DNA of 64,000 nt from Arachis hypogaea (lineage: Eukaryota; Streptophyta; Magnoliopsida; Fabales; Fabaceae). The notes beneath the pieces are model-generated. The model worked only from the letters and a program-made list of their open reading frames with translations, searched no databases and was not told where the DNA came from. Made by a program: the position numbers and the translations under genes. Each line of letters starts with the position of its first letter. Position 1 is the first letter of the stretch. Shown in pieces: positions 34,180 through 44,899 of this stretch. The stretch covers positions 27,131,427-27,195,426 of the forward strand of contig NC_092052.1 of assembly GCF_003086295.3 (NCBI RefSeq), given 5' to 3'.

Positions 34180-35762
34180 TTAAGTTGGACATTGGAAGAG
34201 TATCCTGTTATGGGGCTTGTGTTTAAATTCGTTCAAAAATCTCCACCAGTGCTTGGAATGCCAATAGCCTCCGGGGTCCCAAACTAGGCATGTAAAGCTT
34301 CTGCGCAGCTTTAAACAGATATCCAGCCTCCTAGGATGACGAATGTCAGAACATAATCCATGACCCCAAGCTGTGTTTTTAGATCCGCCTCCGTTTTGAT
34401 TTGTAAGTTTCCATTCGGGCGGGTTAAAGAGTAGAATCTCACCGTGGCGACCAAACGTCCTCCGTGATCCATGCAATTGAGCACGATACCAATCTGTGTA
34501 CTTTGAGGTGAAGCGTGGAACCTTATTGAACCTGGTGCACCAGCTCTGAATGCGAGCCATTTCCCTCTTACTCTTAAAGCCGCAGAGAGCTCTAAGCTGG
34601 CCATCTGTTTCAAGCAAACCATATTCAAGTGAATAAGTAAAATTATAAGTTAAGGATTGTACCCACTTGAAGCTTGTATTGGGTGGCAATGGCCTTGGGA
34701 TAGGTGTTTTTGGTGGTTCTGCAAGTTCCGTTTCCTTGTGCTCTTCTGTGAATTCTTCCACTTCCTTGCAAAGATCTTCAATTGTATCTGTATCCTGGTC
34801 AAAGTCTTCTATGTCTTCCTCATCACTTGAGTCATAGATTGGAGGTTGAGAGAAATCTACCTCCGCATCATCTTCATATTCACTTGGGGAAGATTCTTCG
34901 ATCTCAGAGAATTCACTTGCGAACGCAAGTTCATCGCTAGGAGAACTAGACTTGTGACTATCATCATCAAGGAAATTTGCTTCTTGGATTATTCGGTCTG
35001 ATTCTTCGTAAACGACTTGCCTTAGAGATTGTACGGTATCCTCCTTAGCATCAACTGTAGTGTCTTGGACGGAGTTTTCCTCAATTCTGTATTCCCAAGG
35101 AAGTTCAGTATCGCCTAGATCTTCAACCAATTCTTCTTCTTGAACAATGACAGCTTCTTCCACTTGTTCTAGTACGAATTCATTCTCTGTCTTGTCCACT
35201 GGAGTCTCTAGTATTTCTTTCATGCTACGCTCTTCATTGGGCTGTCCACATGGAGCTGTGGTTGATCCTTGTGTATTTGAGCGTCTAGTGGCCCATTGAA
35301 TTAGTGCTTGCTCCAGTTGTTGAATGGTTGTTTGAAATTTAATCATTGTTTCTTTTAGGCGATCCTTTGCTTCGCGGTTTGCCAAACTTGGACATGGTAC
35401 AAAGGAAAGTGGTGATGATTGGATTGGTATTGGGGTAAGGAAGGATCATATGATGGCGAATGGTGAAGAGAAGCTTGTGAGTGTGGTGGTTCGAGGTTAT
35501 GTTGAAAGGATGGTTCATATGCACGGGGTGGGGCTTGTTGGTAGTTACAAGGTTGTCCACCATGTCTTTCAGCTGGGTATGCATTGTAGAATGGTCTTTG
35601 TCCAGGATATCTCGGAGGGTGTTACTGCCTAAAGGGTTGATTAGATCCTCTTGGCTCCATCCATCCTTGATTGGTCTGACCTTGATGCACATTCCTGCTA
35701 TAACTTCTATTTCCTTTAACAATATTAGAACCAAACTCAAAGCGAGAGGGGTGAGAATTCAT
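34180..35762 (-). pseudogene. Gag-like ORF of element A with conserved orphan C-terminal domain
   Basis: Starts MNSHPSRFEFGSNIVKGN at 35762. It has one in-frame TAA near 35624 and one frame change near 35395, after which 401 codons stay open to 34180 (ANREAKDRLKETMIK...). The long open part has an acidic middle (SSPSEYEDDAEVDFSQPP) and the conserved end FKWVQSLTYNFTYSLEYGL, DGQLRALCGFKSKREM, QLHGSRRTFGRHGE. Related to the ORFs at 59-1741 and 25583-27454. The long open part suggests recent selection or simply youth of the copy. Confidence 0.78.
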
Positions 35763-35858
35763 AGTAGCAAATAAAGAAAAAAAGGAAAAACAAAAATAAA
35801 TAAACAGGCAAAAGAAAAATATTTACAATAACCAATAATAAGGCACACGTTAGCAGTT

Positions 35859-35875
35859 CCTCGGCAACGGCGCCA
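35859..35875 (-). other. Primer binding site of element A
   Basis: The minus strand reads TGGCGCCGTTGCCGAGG, one base from the tRNA-Asp form in element E, three bases after the 5' LTR. Confidence 0.85.
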
Positions 35876-35878
35876 TTT

Positions 35879-37346
35879 TGAAAGAGCAAAGGATTGACGG
35901 TTTAGAGGTTATAAGAACTCTCGTTGTGAGTATAGTTACTAAACCAAGCAATCAACCTTTCTTACAAACGTGTTGGGTGTCACAAGTAACAAACCCCTTT
36001 AAAAATTGTTAACCGAGTATTCAAACCTCGGGTCGTCTTCTCAAGGAACTGCGAGGAAGTATGTTCTTATTATTGGCTATAAAGGTTGTAATCGGGGTTT
36101 AGAAGGCGAGAAGCAAGTAATTTTCAATGACAAGTGAATTAAATGGCAAATAAAAATAAATAATAATTGTAAAGCAACCTTTAGTAAGGTAGAGAAATCA
36201 GAGGTCCAACTTAGTTATCTCTCTCAACAATAATGAAAGTTGAATCTAAACTCCACTTGGTCAACCTTTACCAGGGCAAAGGAAAGTCAAGGGACTAATT
36301 AAATTGACTTTTGAATCCTAATTATTTCCTCAGAAAAGGTTGGGATTATTTAAGTTCAGCTTAATTAGCAAGATAACGATTATCAATTATGTTGGGTTTA
36401 ATAACTGTTGAGTTACTAAATTCTTAAACCAGAACCAAAAGGGGAAAAGTAAAATTGCTAGAAGATAAAGAGGTCCTTAGATGGGAAGCAATGGTAACTT
36501 AAATCAAAGAAAACAATCATAAACTGAAAATACCTCAATTATCATTAATTCAAATAACAGTCTGTAACATGAGAGAATTCATAAATCAAATTATAATAAT
36601 CAATTCAAATGTTGGAATAAATAAATAGAAGTAATACTAAAAGAACATTAAACCTGGATCCAGAGTTACTCTTAAAACAAGAAGAAATCCTAAATCCTAA
36701 AAGAGAGAGAGAAGATCTCCCTCTCAACTAAATCTAAATCATTGAAAGGTGAAAATATGCGAGCTCCCTTTGAATGGAAGCATTCCCACACTTTATAACC
36801 TCTGGTTTATGCTGTCTGTACTTGGATCTGGGCCAAAAAGGGCTTCAGAATTCGCTGGGGGCGTATTCTGTAATTTCTGGTGCGTGGCCTCTGTCACGCG
36901 TCCGCGTGGGTCACGCGGTCGCGTCATTCGGAGCTTTTCCTTGCCACGCGGTCGCGTCAGTCATGCGACCGCGTCAGTCATGCGGCCGTGTCGCTTCTGA
37001 TTCGTGCTTGGCACGCGATCGCGTCGTCCATGCGATCACGTGGATACTAGTTTTCTTAAAGCTCCGTTTTGCTTTCTCCTTCCATTTTAGTATGTTCCCT
37101 TTTTCATCCTTTAAGTCATTCTGCCTTAGAAAATCTGAAACTACTCAACACACTAATCACGGCATCGAATGGAAATAAAGGTAATTAAAATAATTAATTT
37201 TTAAAGCTCAGGAAACATGTTTTTCACAACATGACATAATAAGGAAGGGAAAGTAAAACCATGCAATTAATGTGAATAAGTAGGTGAAGAGTTGAATAAA
37301 TCACTCTAATTAAGCACAAAAGAACTCATGAAATATGGGTTTATCA
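35879..37346 (-). repeat. 5' LTR of element A
   Basis: 1468 bp, on the minus strand TGATAAACCCATATTTCATG... to ...TCTTTCA. It has a CpG-rich palindrome cluster at 36895-37035 and a short (AG)n tract near 36703. Confidence 0.96.
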
Positions 37347-38533
37347 GCTCCCCATAAGTCCAACTTAAGGACAATAAACAAAAGTGCTAGGTGGGAGATA
37401 CCCCCACCATGGTAAATTCTTTTCATTTTTCCCTTTTGTACATATTGGTAATTAGTTTAATTTCATGTTTTGTTGAGTTTGTTGAGTATAATTGATAGTT
37501 TAGTAGGTTAAATAAGGTTTTAGGGTGTTTTGGCAGCTGTTTGGAGGTTTAGAATTCTTGGATTGGTGCAAAAACATAGAAAATTTTTGAAAAACAGAGC
37601 ACCATCCACGCGTACGCGTGCATTAAACATTTTCCACGTGCATGCGCCATGTGCGCGTACGCGTGGATTAAAAAATTCACCCCTCCATACATTGACCCGA
37701 GAGTTGCGCCTACACTGCGCCAGCACCATGCCTGAGGCACAAACCAACCCGCACGTACGCGCACCTGGCGCGTCCGCGCCCTTCTGCCAAACTGCGCATC
37801 GGCGCGTGGGCGTGCATGATGCGTCCGCATCGCAAAAAAAAAAAAAAAAAAAAAAAGAGTTTTTTTTGTCATCTTCCATTTTTTTTTGTCCATTGCATTT
37901 GCATACTTTTATTCTTTGCATTTTCATTTTGTTTTTATAGCTTGTTTTTACTTTCTTTTTTTTTTAAGCTTCTTATTTTAATAAAGGTGTTGATTTCTCT
38001 TACTCAATTGTTGAAAATTTCTTGGTTAATCTTGACGCTTCTTGACTTGTTTAATATTGATGGGTAATGAAATTTCTAATTCAATGCTTAACCTTTGATG
38101 ATCCTTATATCCTTTGTGCATTGATTTGAGCTTATATGTCTTTCATGACCCACTCTTTCTAGTCGAACTTGATGCTCGACATGCTCTTCATGATATTCAC
38201 TTATGCTTTGACTTTTCTCTTGCATCAAGTATTAGTTGATATGCCTTAGCTTATATTGTTTTCTCACTTATATGTTGTAGCTACCATATAGTTGAGAACT
38301 TTACTCTTATTTGGCATTAGCCCCCGCCTATGTTCTACTTGCTTTGATATCTTTGTTGTAGGCTTAATTCTCTTTCTTTTTCTTTCCTTTTAGGTTGGCC
38401 ACCAAGAGGGAAAGGAAAAGCTTCTAAATGGGGGCAGCAAACAAGTCCTTCCGCACAACCTTTTGAAGGAGCTCATCAATTGTAGCTACGTCCACCTTGC
38501 TCTTCTTTGCATTCACCGAGGACGGTGCAAATT

Positions 38534-38566
38534 TCTAAGTGTGGGGAGGTCGTTCGACTGACCTCC
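38534..38566 (+). other. Internal polypurine tract and hairpin in element B
   Basis: TCTAAGTGTGGGGAGGTC repeats the terminal tract, and GGAGGTC (38545-38551) pairs with GACCTCC (38560-38566) around an 8-nt loop. It corresponds in place to the internal tract of element A. Confidence 0.75.
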
Positions 38567-40048
38567 ATGGGTAACAACCTTTTTCAACACCTAATTTTAA
38601 CTTTTGTCTTTGTTAGATTAGTTGTTGCATTGCATGATAGATTGCATGTTAGTTAGAATTTGTACATATTTTTACCACTTCCTTTTTATGTTAGGACTAC
38701 TTGGTTAGGGTGATGATTTCTTTTCCAAGAAAAATTGTTTTTAGGGCACCCTACCAATTTGAAAAAAAAAATTTGTGATAAACTTGCTTGAAGAATGTAT
38801 TTTGGAACATGGTTTTTGAGCTAAGAATACAAGCATGTGAGTTTTGAGCCTAATTGTGTGGTTACATCTTATAACCACTTATTTTCATTCTTGTGTGCAT
38901 TGTTCTCTTTCTATGATCGTAATCTTTGATTTGTTTGATTCTTTATTTCCATTATTCCATGTATACATCCATTTATATGATTGAGATCATCATTTTATTT
39001 AACTCACTTACCCAAATAGCCTACCTTTCATCAACCATTGTTAGCCAATTTTGAGCCTAATTAATCCTTTTTGTTCTTAATATTAGCATATCACTACCCC
39101 TAAGTGAAAAACAATAAATATCCCTTAATTTGGATCTTTGATTAGCTTAGACTAGTGAGAGTGTGTATCATTTGGGTATGGAAAACTTGGGACATTGGTT
39201 GAGGTAAAAGTGTAATTTTTATTTTTGTTGAAAATATTGGGAATTTGGTAATATTCATGCACTATATGTAAAACCATATGCATTGATACATTTGTATATA
39301 CTTTAGAAAAAAAATGATAAAGAAAAAGAAAAAGAACATATATATATAAAAGAAAAAAATATAGAAAAAGAAAAAAGAGAAAAAAAAATAAAAAGGGGAC
39401 AAAAATGCCCCAAAGTAAAGTTCAATAAAAATCAATGCATATGGAATGTGAATTAAAGAGAATGCATGAGTATGTGAAAAAGTGAGAATCATGGGTAGCT
39501 AGGCATTGTATTAGAATTGTATAGGTTGTTATATGTGTTTGGTGAGAGCTTAGGTTAATCAAAGATTCAAATTTCAAGCTCACTTGACCATATGCATCCT
39601 ACCTTGACCCTCGCCCCATTACAGCCTATGAACAAGTCCTCATGATGAATGTATGCATGCATTGAATAATTGTTGATTGTTAGATGAAAAACAAATCATA
39701 GAAAGCATGATTAGAAAGAGAATTGAGTGATCGACCCTATACACTAGAGCGACTAGAGCGAATACACTTCCGGTGAGGGTTCGATGCTCAATTCCTTGTT
39801 CCCAGCTTTCATGAGCTTTCTTCTTGCAAGTCTATTTGAACTTCATTTTGATATTTGAATTGGTAGAGTTTGTGAGTCATCATATGACCTTTGCCCTACT
39901 TGCTTATATATGTTCTTGGAGATTGATTTGCTTTTAACCAAGTAAGTAGAAGCATTTTGCATTTAGTTGCATGCACGTAGATAGGTTTATATAGTTTCTT
40001 TGCATTGAATAAATGTTCATACCCCTTTTCTTGTCCTTCTTTATTCTT

Positions 40049-40064
40049 AGCATGAGGACATGCT
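40049..40064 (+). other. Hairpin just before the polypurine tract (element B)
   Basis: AGCATGAGGACATGCT, a perfect 6-bp stem with loop AGGA, three bases before TTTAAGTGTGGGG (40068-40080). Matches 28954-28971 of element A. Confidence 0.8.
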
Positions 40065-40085
40065 TGGTTTAAGTGTGGGGAGATT

Positions 40086-41714
40086 TGATAAACTCAGATT
40101 TTGTGGTTTATCTTGTGCTTAATTTGGGAGATTTTGTCAACTTTTCTCACATTTATTCAATGAAATAGCATGGTTTTGTAATTCTCCCTAGATTTGTGCT
40201 TAAGTGTGAAAACATGCTTTTTAGGCCTTAAAATAGCTAAATTTAACTCACTTTAATTTCATTCGATGCCTTGATATGTTTATTGAGTGATTTCAGGTTC
40301 ATAAGGCAAGTATTGGAAGGAAGAAGTGAGGAGAAAAGCATGCAAAGTGGGAGAACTCATGAAGAAATGAAGGAACCGCAAAGCTGTCAAGCCTGACCTC
40401 TTCGCACTCAATCGACCATAACTTGAGCTACAGAAGTCCAAATGAGGCGGTTTTAGTTGCATTGGAAAGATAACATCTGGGGCTTCAAAATCATATAAAA
40501 TTTCTCATAGTTTCCTGACGTCTAGGGATGCGCACGCGCACTGTACGCATGCGTGCCGATGGAGCAGCGTGGGTCCACTTTGGGCAACTTGTTGGGGGCG
40601 ATTTCTAGCTCATTTTGGGCCCAATCCAACTCATTTCTGATGCTATTGAACCCAAGAATTGAGGAGGGAATGAACCAAGTAGTAATAATTAAGTTTTCAT
40701 CATATTTTAGGAAAGAATTCTAGAGAGAGAGGAGAGCCTCTCTCTAGATTTAGAATAGAAATTAGGGTAAAGTTAGGTTAATCACTCTCAATTTTCTCTT
40801 TCAATTCGTGTTTTGATTTCAATTCTCTTTACATTTTAGTGTTCTATTGTCTTAATCTTCTTAGTTTCTCTTGTTAGTTTCTTGTTTTGTTCTCCTTTAT
40901 GTTGATGAACCATTGTTGGATCTCGATTTCTTTAATGCAATTTTATGTTTCCATGTCTCTTTTATGTTGATCTTGATTGTTATTATTGATTTCTTGCTTA
41001 TGTTAGTTATGGGTTTCTTTAATTCTTGCATTTGGTGATGTTTACTTTTCTTGCACATTAGGTGTTTGTTAAAATGCTTTCACTAGTTTTCAAGTAGTTT
41101 CTTTTGCTCTTGGCCTAGGCTAAGAAAATTGAGTGACCTTGAGTCATTGGGTCTCAATGATTTGGTGATTTGAGAATCCTTGGTGATCAATTTGATACTC
41201 ATTGACACCAACCCACTACTAATCTAATTAGTAGATAGGTTTGGACTTATGGGTTGATGTGATCAAGCCTATTTGACGTACTTCAAGCTTAGGAGTAGAT
41301 ATTATGTACTTAAAGCTTTTGGAGGTAGACTTAATAGGTTGGCCTCTTATAATTATCAATGTACGCTTTGTAGACAAGGATGGTGATCTCAATTACCTAT
41401 GTCTAGCCAAGAGTACTTTTTTCTTTCTTTTATTAGTTCTTGCTATTTTACTTTCTTGTTATTATATTTTCTTGTCAATTATCAAAATCAAACTCCCTTG
41501 CATCTTCATAGCCAATAATTAAACACTTCATTGCAATTCCTTGTGAGACGATCCAGAGTTCAAATACTTCGGTTAATTCTTCTTTGGGGTTTGTTACTAG
41601 TGACAACCAAAATTTTTTATTAGGAGGATTGTTTGTTAGTTTGGAGCTATACTTACAACGAAGTCCTTATTTCTATAAGAGAAATTCTAAGCCATCGAGC
41701 AATTCTCACTATCA
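40086..41714 (+). repeat. 3' LTR of element B
   Basis: 1629 bp, TGATAAACTCAG...CTCACTATCA, right after the purine tract and followed by GATAC. High similarity to 23819-25430 along its length. It includes a short CpG-rich spot near 40525. Confidence 0.92.
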
Positions 41715-41965
41715 GATACCAAACTCCACGTATTGACATTATATATTGTTATAGAATATAACAAGATCTATTAAAAATTATTTATCACCATTTATTAAAC
41801 ATTTGTTGGCTTCTAATTATTTTTTTCTCATTTCATATATGACCTCGAAAATCAACCTTTTGGCATAGTCGTTATCTAGTTTAAGACGTCATAAAAACTT
41901 ATTTAAATAATTATTTCATACAGAGAAGTACAACACTTCTGGCATTTAGCAGGGGTTATGCAGCA

Positions 41966-42232
41966 ATATTGCGGTGGTTTTTCGCCGCCACTAAATATTT
42001 TTTGGTGAGTAAATAACCGCTCCAAGATAGGTCGTGAACAAAAAATTAGTGGCAGTTTTTGGTAACCGCTAGAATATCCGCCGTGAAATTAGTGTTCGAT
42101 TTTGTGGCAGTTTTACTCACTTCCATAGTTGGTAAGAAAATTGCCTTTCAAACCGTCGCTAAATAGCACGTACGTAAAATGACATATTTTTTGCGACGGT
42201 TAAAAATCGCCGTCAAATTCATTATTCCAGAT
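41966..42232. repeat. Left subterminal repeats of the CACTA element
   Basis: At least eight copies of GCGG(T/C)GGTTTT- or AACCGCCGC-like motifs within 270 bp, in both orientations. In En/Spm such repeats bind the TNPA protein; here that is by analogy. Confidence 0.8.
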
Positions 42233-42492
42233 TTTTTTATTATTTTGCATATTTTATTTTGTCTATTTTTTTACTTTAATTTATTAGAAAGTAATTAAAA
42301 TAAAGAACGTTTAATCAAATAAAAGTACATAATACTATAAAGAAAATAAATATATTTGCAAAAATAACATATATAATAAAATTGTCATAAGTGCATCATT
42401 CCTTATAAATAAAAATGAGCTAATGTCAGGAAAATAAACATTAAATACTAAAACAAATTAAATTCAATAGTATCTATTTCGACTCAAACTCA

Positions 42493-44860
42493 TTATTTTT
42501 GTTGCAGGTCATGATTGCCAGAAAAAAATGGCCTTGCGCGCGATGAAGTCAGTGTACTCCCCAAAGAATCCAGCTCTGCAGCAACCTCAGATGGCAAATT
42601 GTATCCTTGCTGCCAAATTAGATATCTCAAAAGACTCTCCATCGTCTGTCTCTTCGCTTTCTCTTCTGCTGTCTCAACCTTTAATTCTGCAATCATCCTC
42701 TGATACTCTTCAACTTGCATACAAGAATTCGACTGTTGTGCAGTACTATTACCAAAAACTTGGGTGGGACATGGTCCAATGCCTAAGGCACGAACTCATC
42801 CTGCGTGCTCCTTTCCAAAAAGTTGTGCAAGCGAATCATTTTGTGAAAGCAGCTTGGAGGATTTATCTTGGCTCTCAATATTCGCAATTGCTTCCTACAG
42901 AATACCAGAATTCGGATTATAAGGATTTTAAATTATCATGATAAATACAATAAGAGAAGTAAAAAATATTGTAACATTACTTACACCAACAACATGCGCA
43001 TCGGCATAGATATACGAACCATTTTTTTTCTTATGAACCGTGGTCCACAACTCTCCTATACTAATGGGCTTTCCTTGTACTTTCTCCTACAACAATGATG
43101 TCGACACAATCATATAAATAACAACACTATATTTAGGAAAATGAAGCAAAATCCCTAAAGTAAATAATTATTTATTACCTCTTCATCTTTTTGTCTTGCC
43201 AGTATTTTGGAGCTCCCAGTATGTGTGTAAATTTGCTTCGAACGATTTAAAGCATTTTGTTTACACTTTTTCTATGAACAAATACAAATGAGACTAGGAT
43301 GAATATTATAAAATTTAAAGAGACTTTTACGTACACATACATATATTTTAGGGAAAATAATACAAAATACCATTTTTTACCTTTGTTTCTTCCTTCAAGC
43401 GATATTCAAGGAACCATTTCCAGTTATTTTCTTCTATTTCTAATGGGCGATGCTTAATATTTTTCTCAAGAGTCTTTGTTTCATTGTAAAATTTATGATA
43501 CAAGTTGTGTCTTGTATCCTTCCAGTTCTTTCCTATCCTTTGCACAATTCACCGCTTTATTTTCCTCCAGCGTTGTCCTCATAGTGCGTGAAAGACCCGC
43601 TATAATTATTTTTCATTGTCAGTAACAAAAACCAATCAACAAGCATAAGACTATGGTAATGTGAAGACTATCAATAACAAAAAAAAGCTACTTTAAAATG
43701 AAAAACGTATAAGAATATAAGAATCTATATGGCATTTAGTCACAATTACATATAAGATAGAAATCATGATTTAAGCATGTGAAACACGGAATATGGAAAT
43801 TTAACCAGCAACATAATTTACCCATGCTAAAGTTTTTACCCCAAAAAAACTTGTAACTAAAGTGCCTTAGTATGTTGACACTAAAAGATCTACCTTAACC
43901 ATGTTGTATGCATGTTCCTTATTAGCTTTGTTCATGTTCTTCCAACTCTCTTCACAGATGGGAAACTGGGAATAGTCAGCATCCAAACTCTCTAGAAAAC
44001 CACTTAATAATCCAGCTGGCTGACCAATTGGTTGCAATTCTTTGTTAAATAGGAGTATGATCTTTGTATTTGGAGGAAGTGTTATAGACTCCTTGACGCT
44101 CAGCTCAGACCCTTTTGTCATGTCGTCCTCTTAGAAATATATTAAAAAAATTTGTAAAATAATCATTGCACAAAAGAAAAATAAAAGTAAAGGGATTTAA
44201 AAATAGTTATTAACAAAAACAGGAGGAAAAAAGCTTACCAATGACAGTAACTTTCCAATAATCTGTATCTTTGTGTTTCTTGTCATTGTTCCGAACTTCG
44301 GCTTCTTGCATAGCAAACAAGTCCTCAATGTGGTCATCAAACGATTCAACTTCATCCGCCTTTGGGTTGTAATCTTCATCCTCAGAAGGTTTATCGGCCA
44401 CTTCATCGCGATATTGAGTCTCTGTGTGTTCTGTGGGAGTTTGAGGGCCATCACTTATACTTGATGGCGCAAGGCATTTATCATTGCGCGGTGCATGAAA
44501 TGGCTCATTAATACGGGATGCTGGATCACTATTAGCTGGGGAAAAAACTGGAGGAACTCTATCACGTAGTTGTTCACGTCATATTCGAGCTCTTCTAGGA
44601 ATTGATCCAACCTTAAGGCAAGATGAAATCATTTAGAATGATATTGAACAAAAAAAAATTATTTAGAATTATAATTGAATTCATAAAGTAAGAATTTTCC
44701 ATGAAAAAGTTACAAAACGACTCAATGATACAATTAAAGGCTACATAAATGTAAATAAATATTAACGACGATCACTCACCATAGTATCCTCAGTTTCGGT
44801 ATTAGTTCTGACATCTTTCGGGGGTTCCCATATAATGTTGTACTGTGGTCTCCTAGGCAT
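42493..44860 (-). pseudogene. TNPA-like CACTA protein (Ptta/En/Spm, Transposase_24-like)
   Basis: Minus-strand gene in several exons. Exon 1 starts MPRRPQYNIIWEPPKD at 44860 and ends before a GTGAGT donor. Exon 2 (about 44612-44245) has an acidic region and an in-frame TGA at 44579-44581. The next exon (about 44121-43880) gives SITLPPNTKIILLFNKELQPIGQPAGLLSGFLESL. The exon at about 43570-43380 gives WKDTRHNLYHKFYN and NNWKWFLEYRLKEET, the core of the plant Ptta/En/Spm family domain. The last part (42720-42493) is a coiled coil (MQVEEYQRMIAELKVETAEEKAKR). By analogy it binds subterminal repeats. The stop and other damage make it a pseudogene. Confidence 0.82.
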
Positions 44861-44899
44861 TTTTACAAACCTTGAAAGAAGACAATATTACTAGACAAA

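Larger units (their letters stand above)
27465..37346 (-). mobile_element. LTR retrotransposon A, complete, non-autonomous, young
   Basis: A 9882-bp minus-strand element with LTRs 35879-37346 (5') and 27465-28933 (3') and exact 5-bp target copies GCTCC (27460-27464 and 37347-37351). In order it has the tRNA-Asp-type primer site, gag-like ORF (35762-34180), a CpG-palindrome region (33990-33530), a Pro-rich GC-rich segment (33480-33060), ORF3 (32207-30754), an internal purine tract, a long AT-rich tail and the terminal purine tract. No protease, reverse transcriptase, RNase H or integrase is encoded, so its proteins for replication must come from another element. By eye the LTRs differ by about 13 substitutions and two indels in 1468 bp. 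Confidence 0.96.
37352..40067 (+). other. Right internal region of element B, non-coding
   Basis: After element A, B resumes with a GTCCAACTTAAGGAC segment and a GGTGGG/CCCACC hairpin (37390-37408), a CpG-rich patch (37605-37830), a poly(A) run at about 37833-37855, a short ORF3-like remnant (about 38395-38470), an internal purine tract with hairpin (38534-38566) and AT-rich sequence. No full ORF. The ORF3 of element A is reduced here to a trace. Confidence 0.7.
23819..41714 (+). mobile_element. LTR retrotransposon B, split by nested element A
   Basis: LTRs at 23819-25430 and 40086-41714 are flanked by 5-bp target copies GATAC (23814-23818 and 41715-41719). It has a tRNA-Asp-type primer site at 25434-25450, a gag-like ORF 25583-27454 and a purine tract TTTAAGTGTGGGGAG just before the 3' LTR. 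Without element A it is about 8.0 kb. No protease, reverse transcriptase or integrase is seen, so it is non-autonomous or deleted. The LTRs differ more than those of A, in keeping with B being the older host of A. Confidence 0.93.

Noticed and set aside
37520..37940. Frames of about 135 codons on both strands in element B
   Set aside because: Produced by the CpG-rich palindrome patch and a poly(A) run; no homology recognised.
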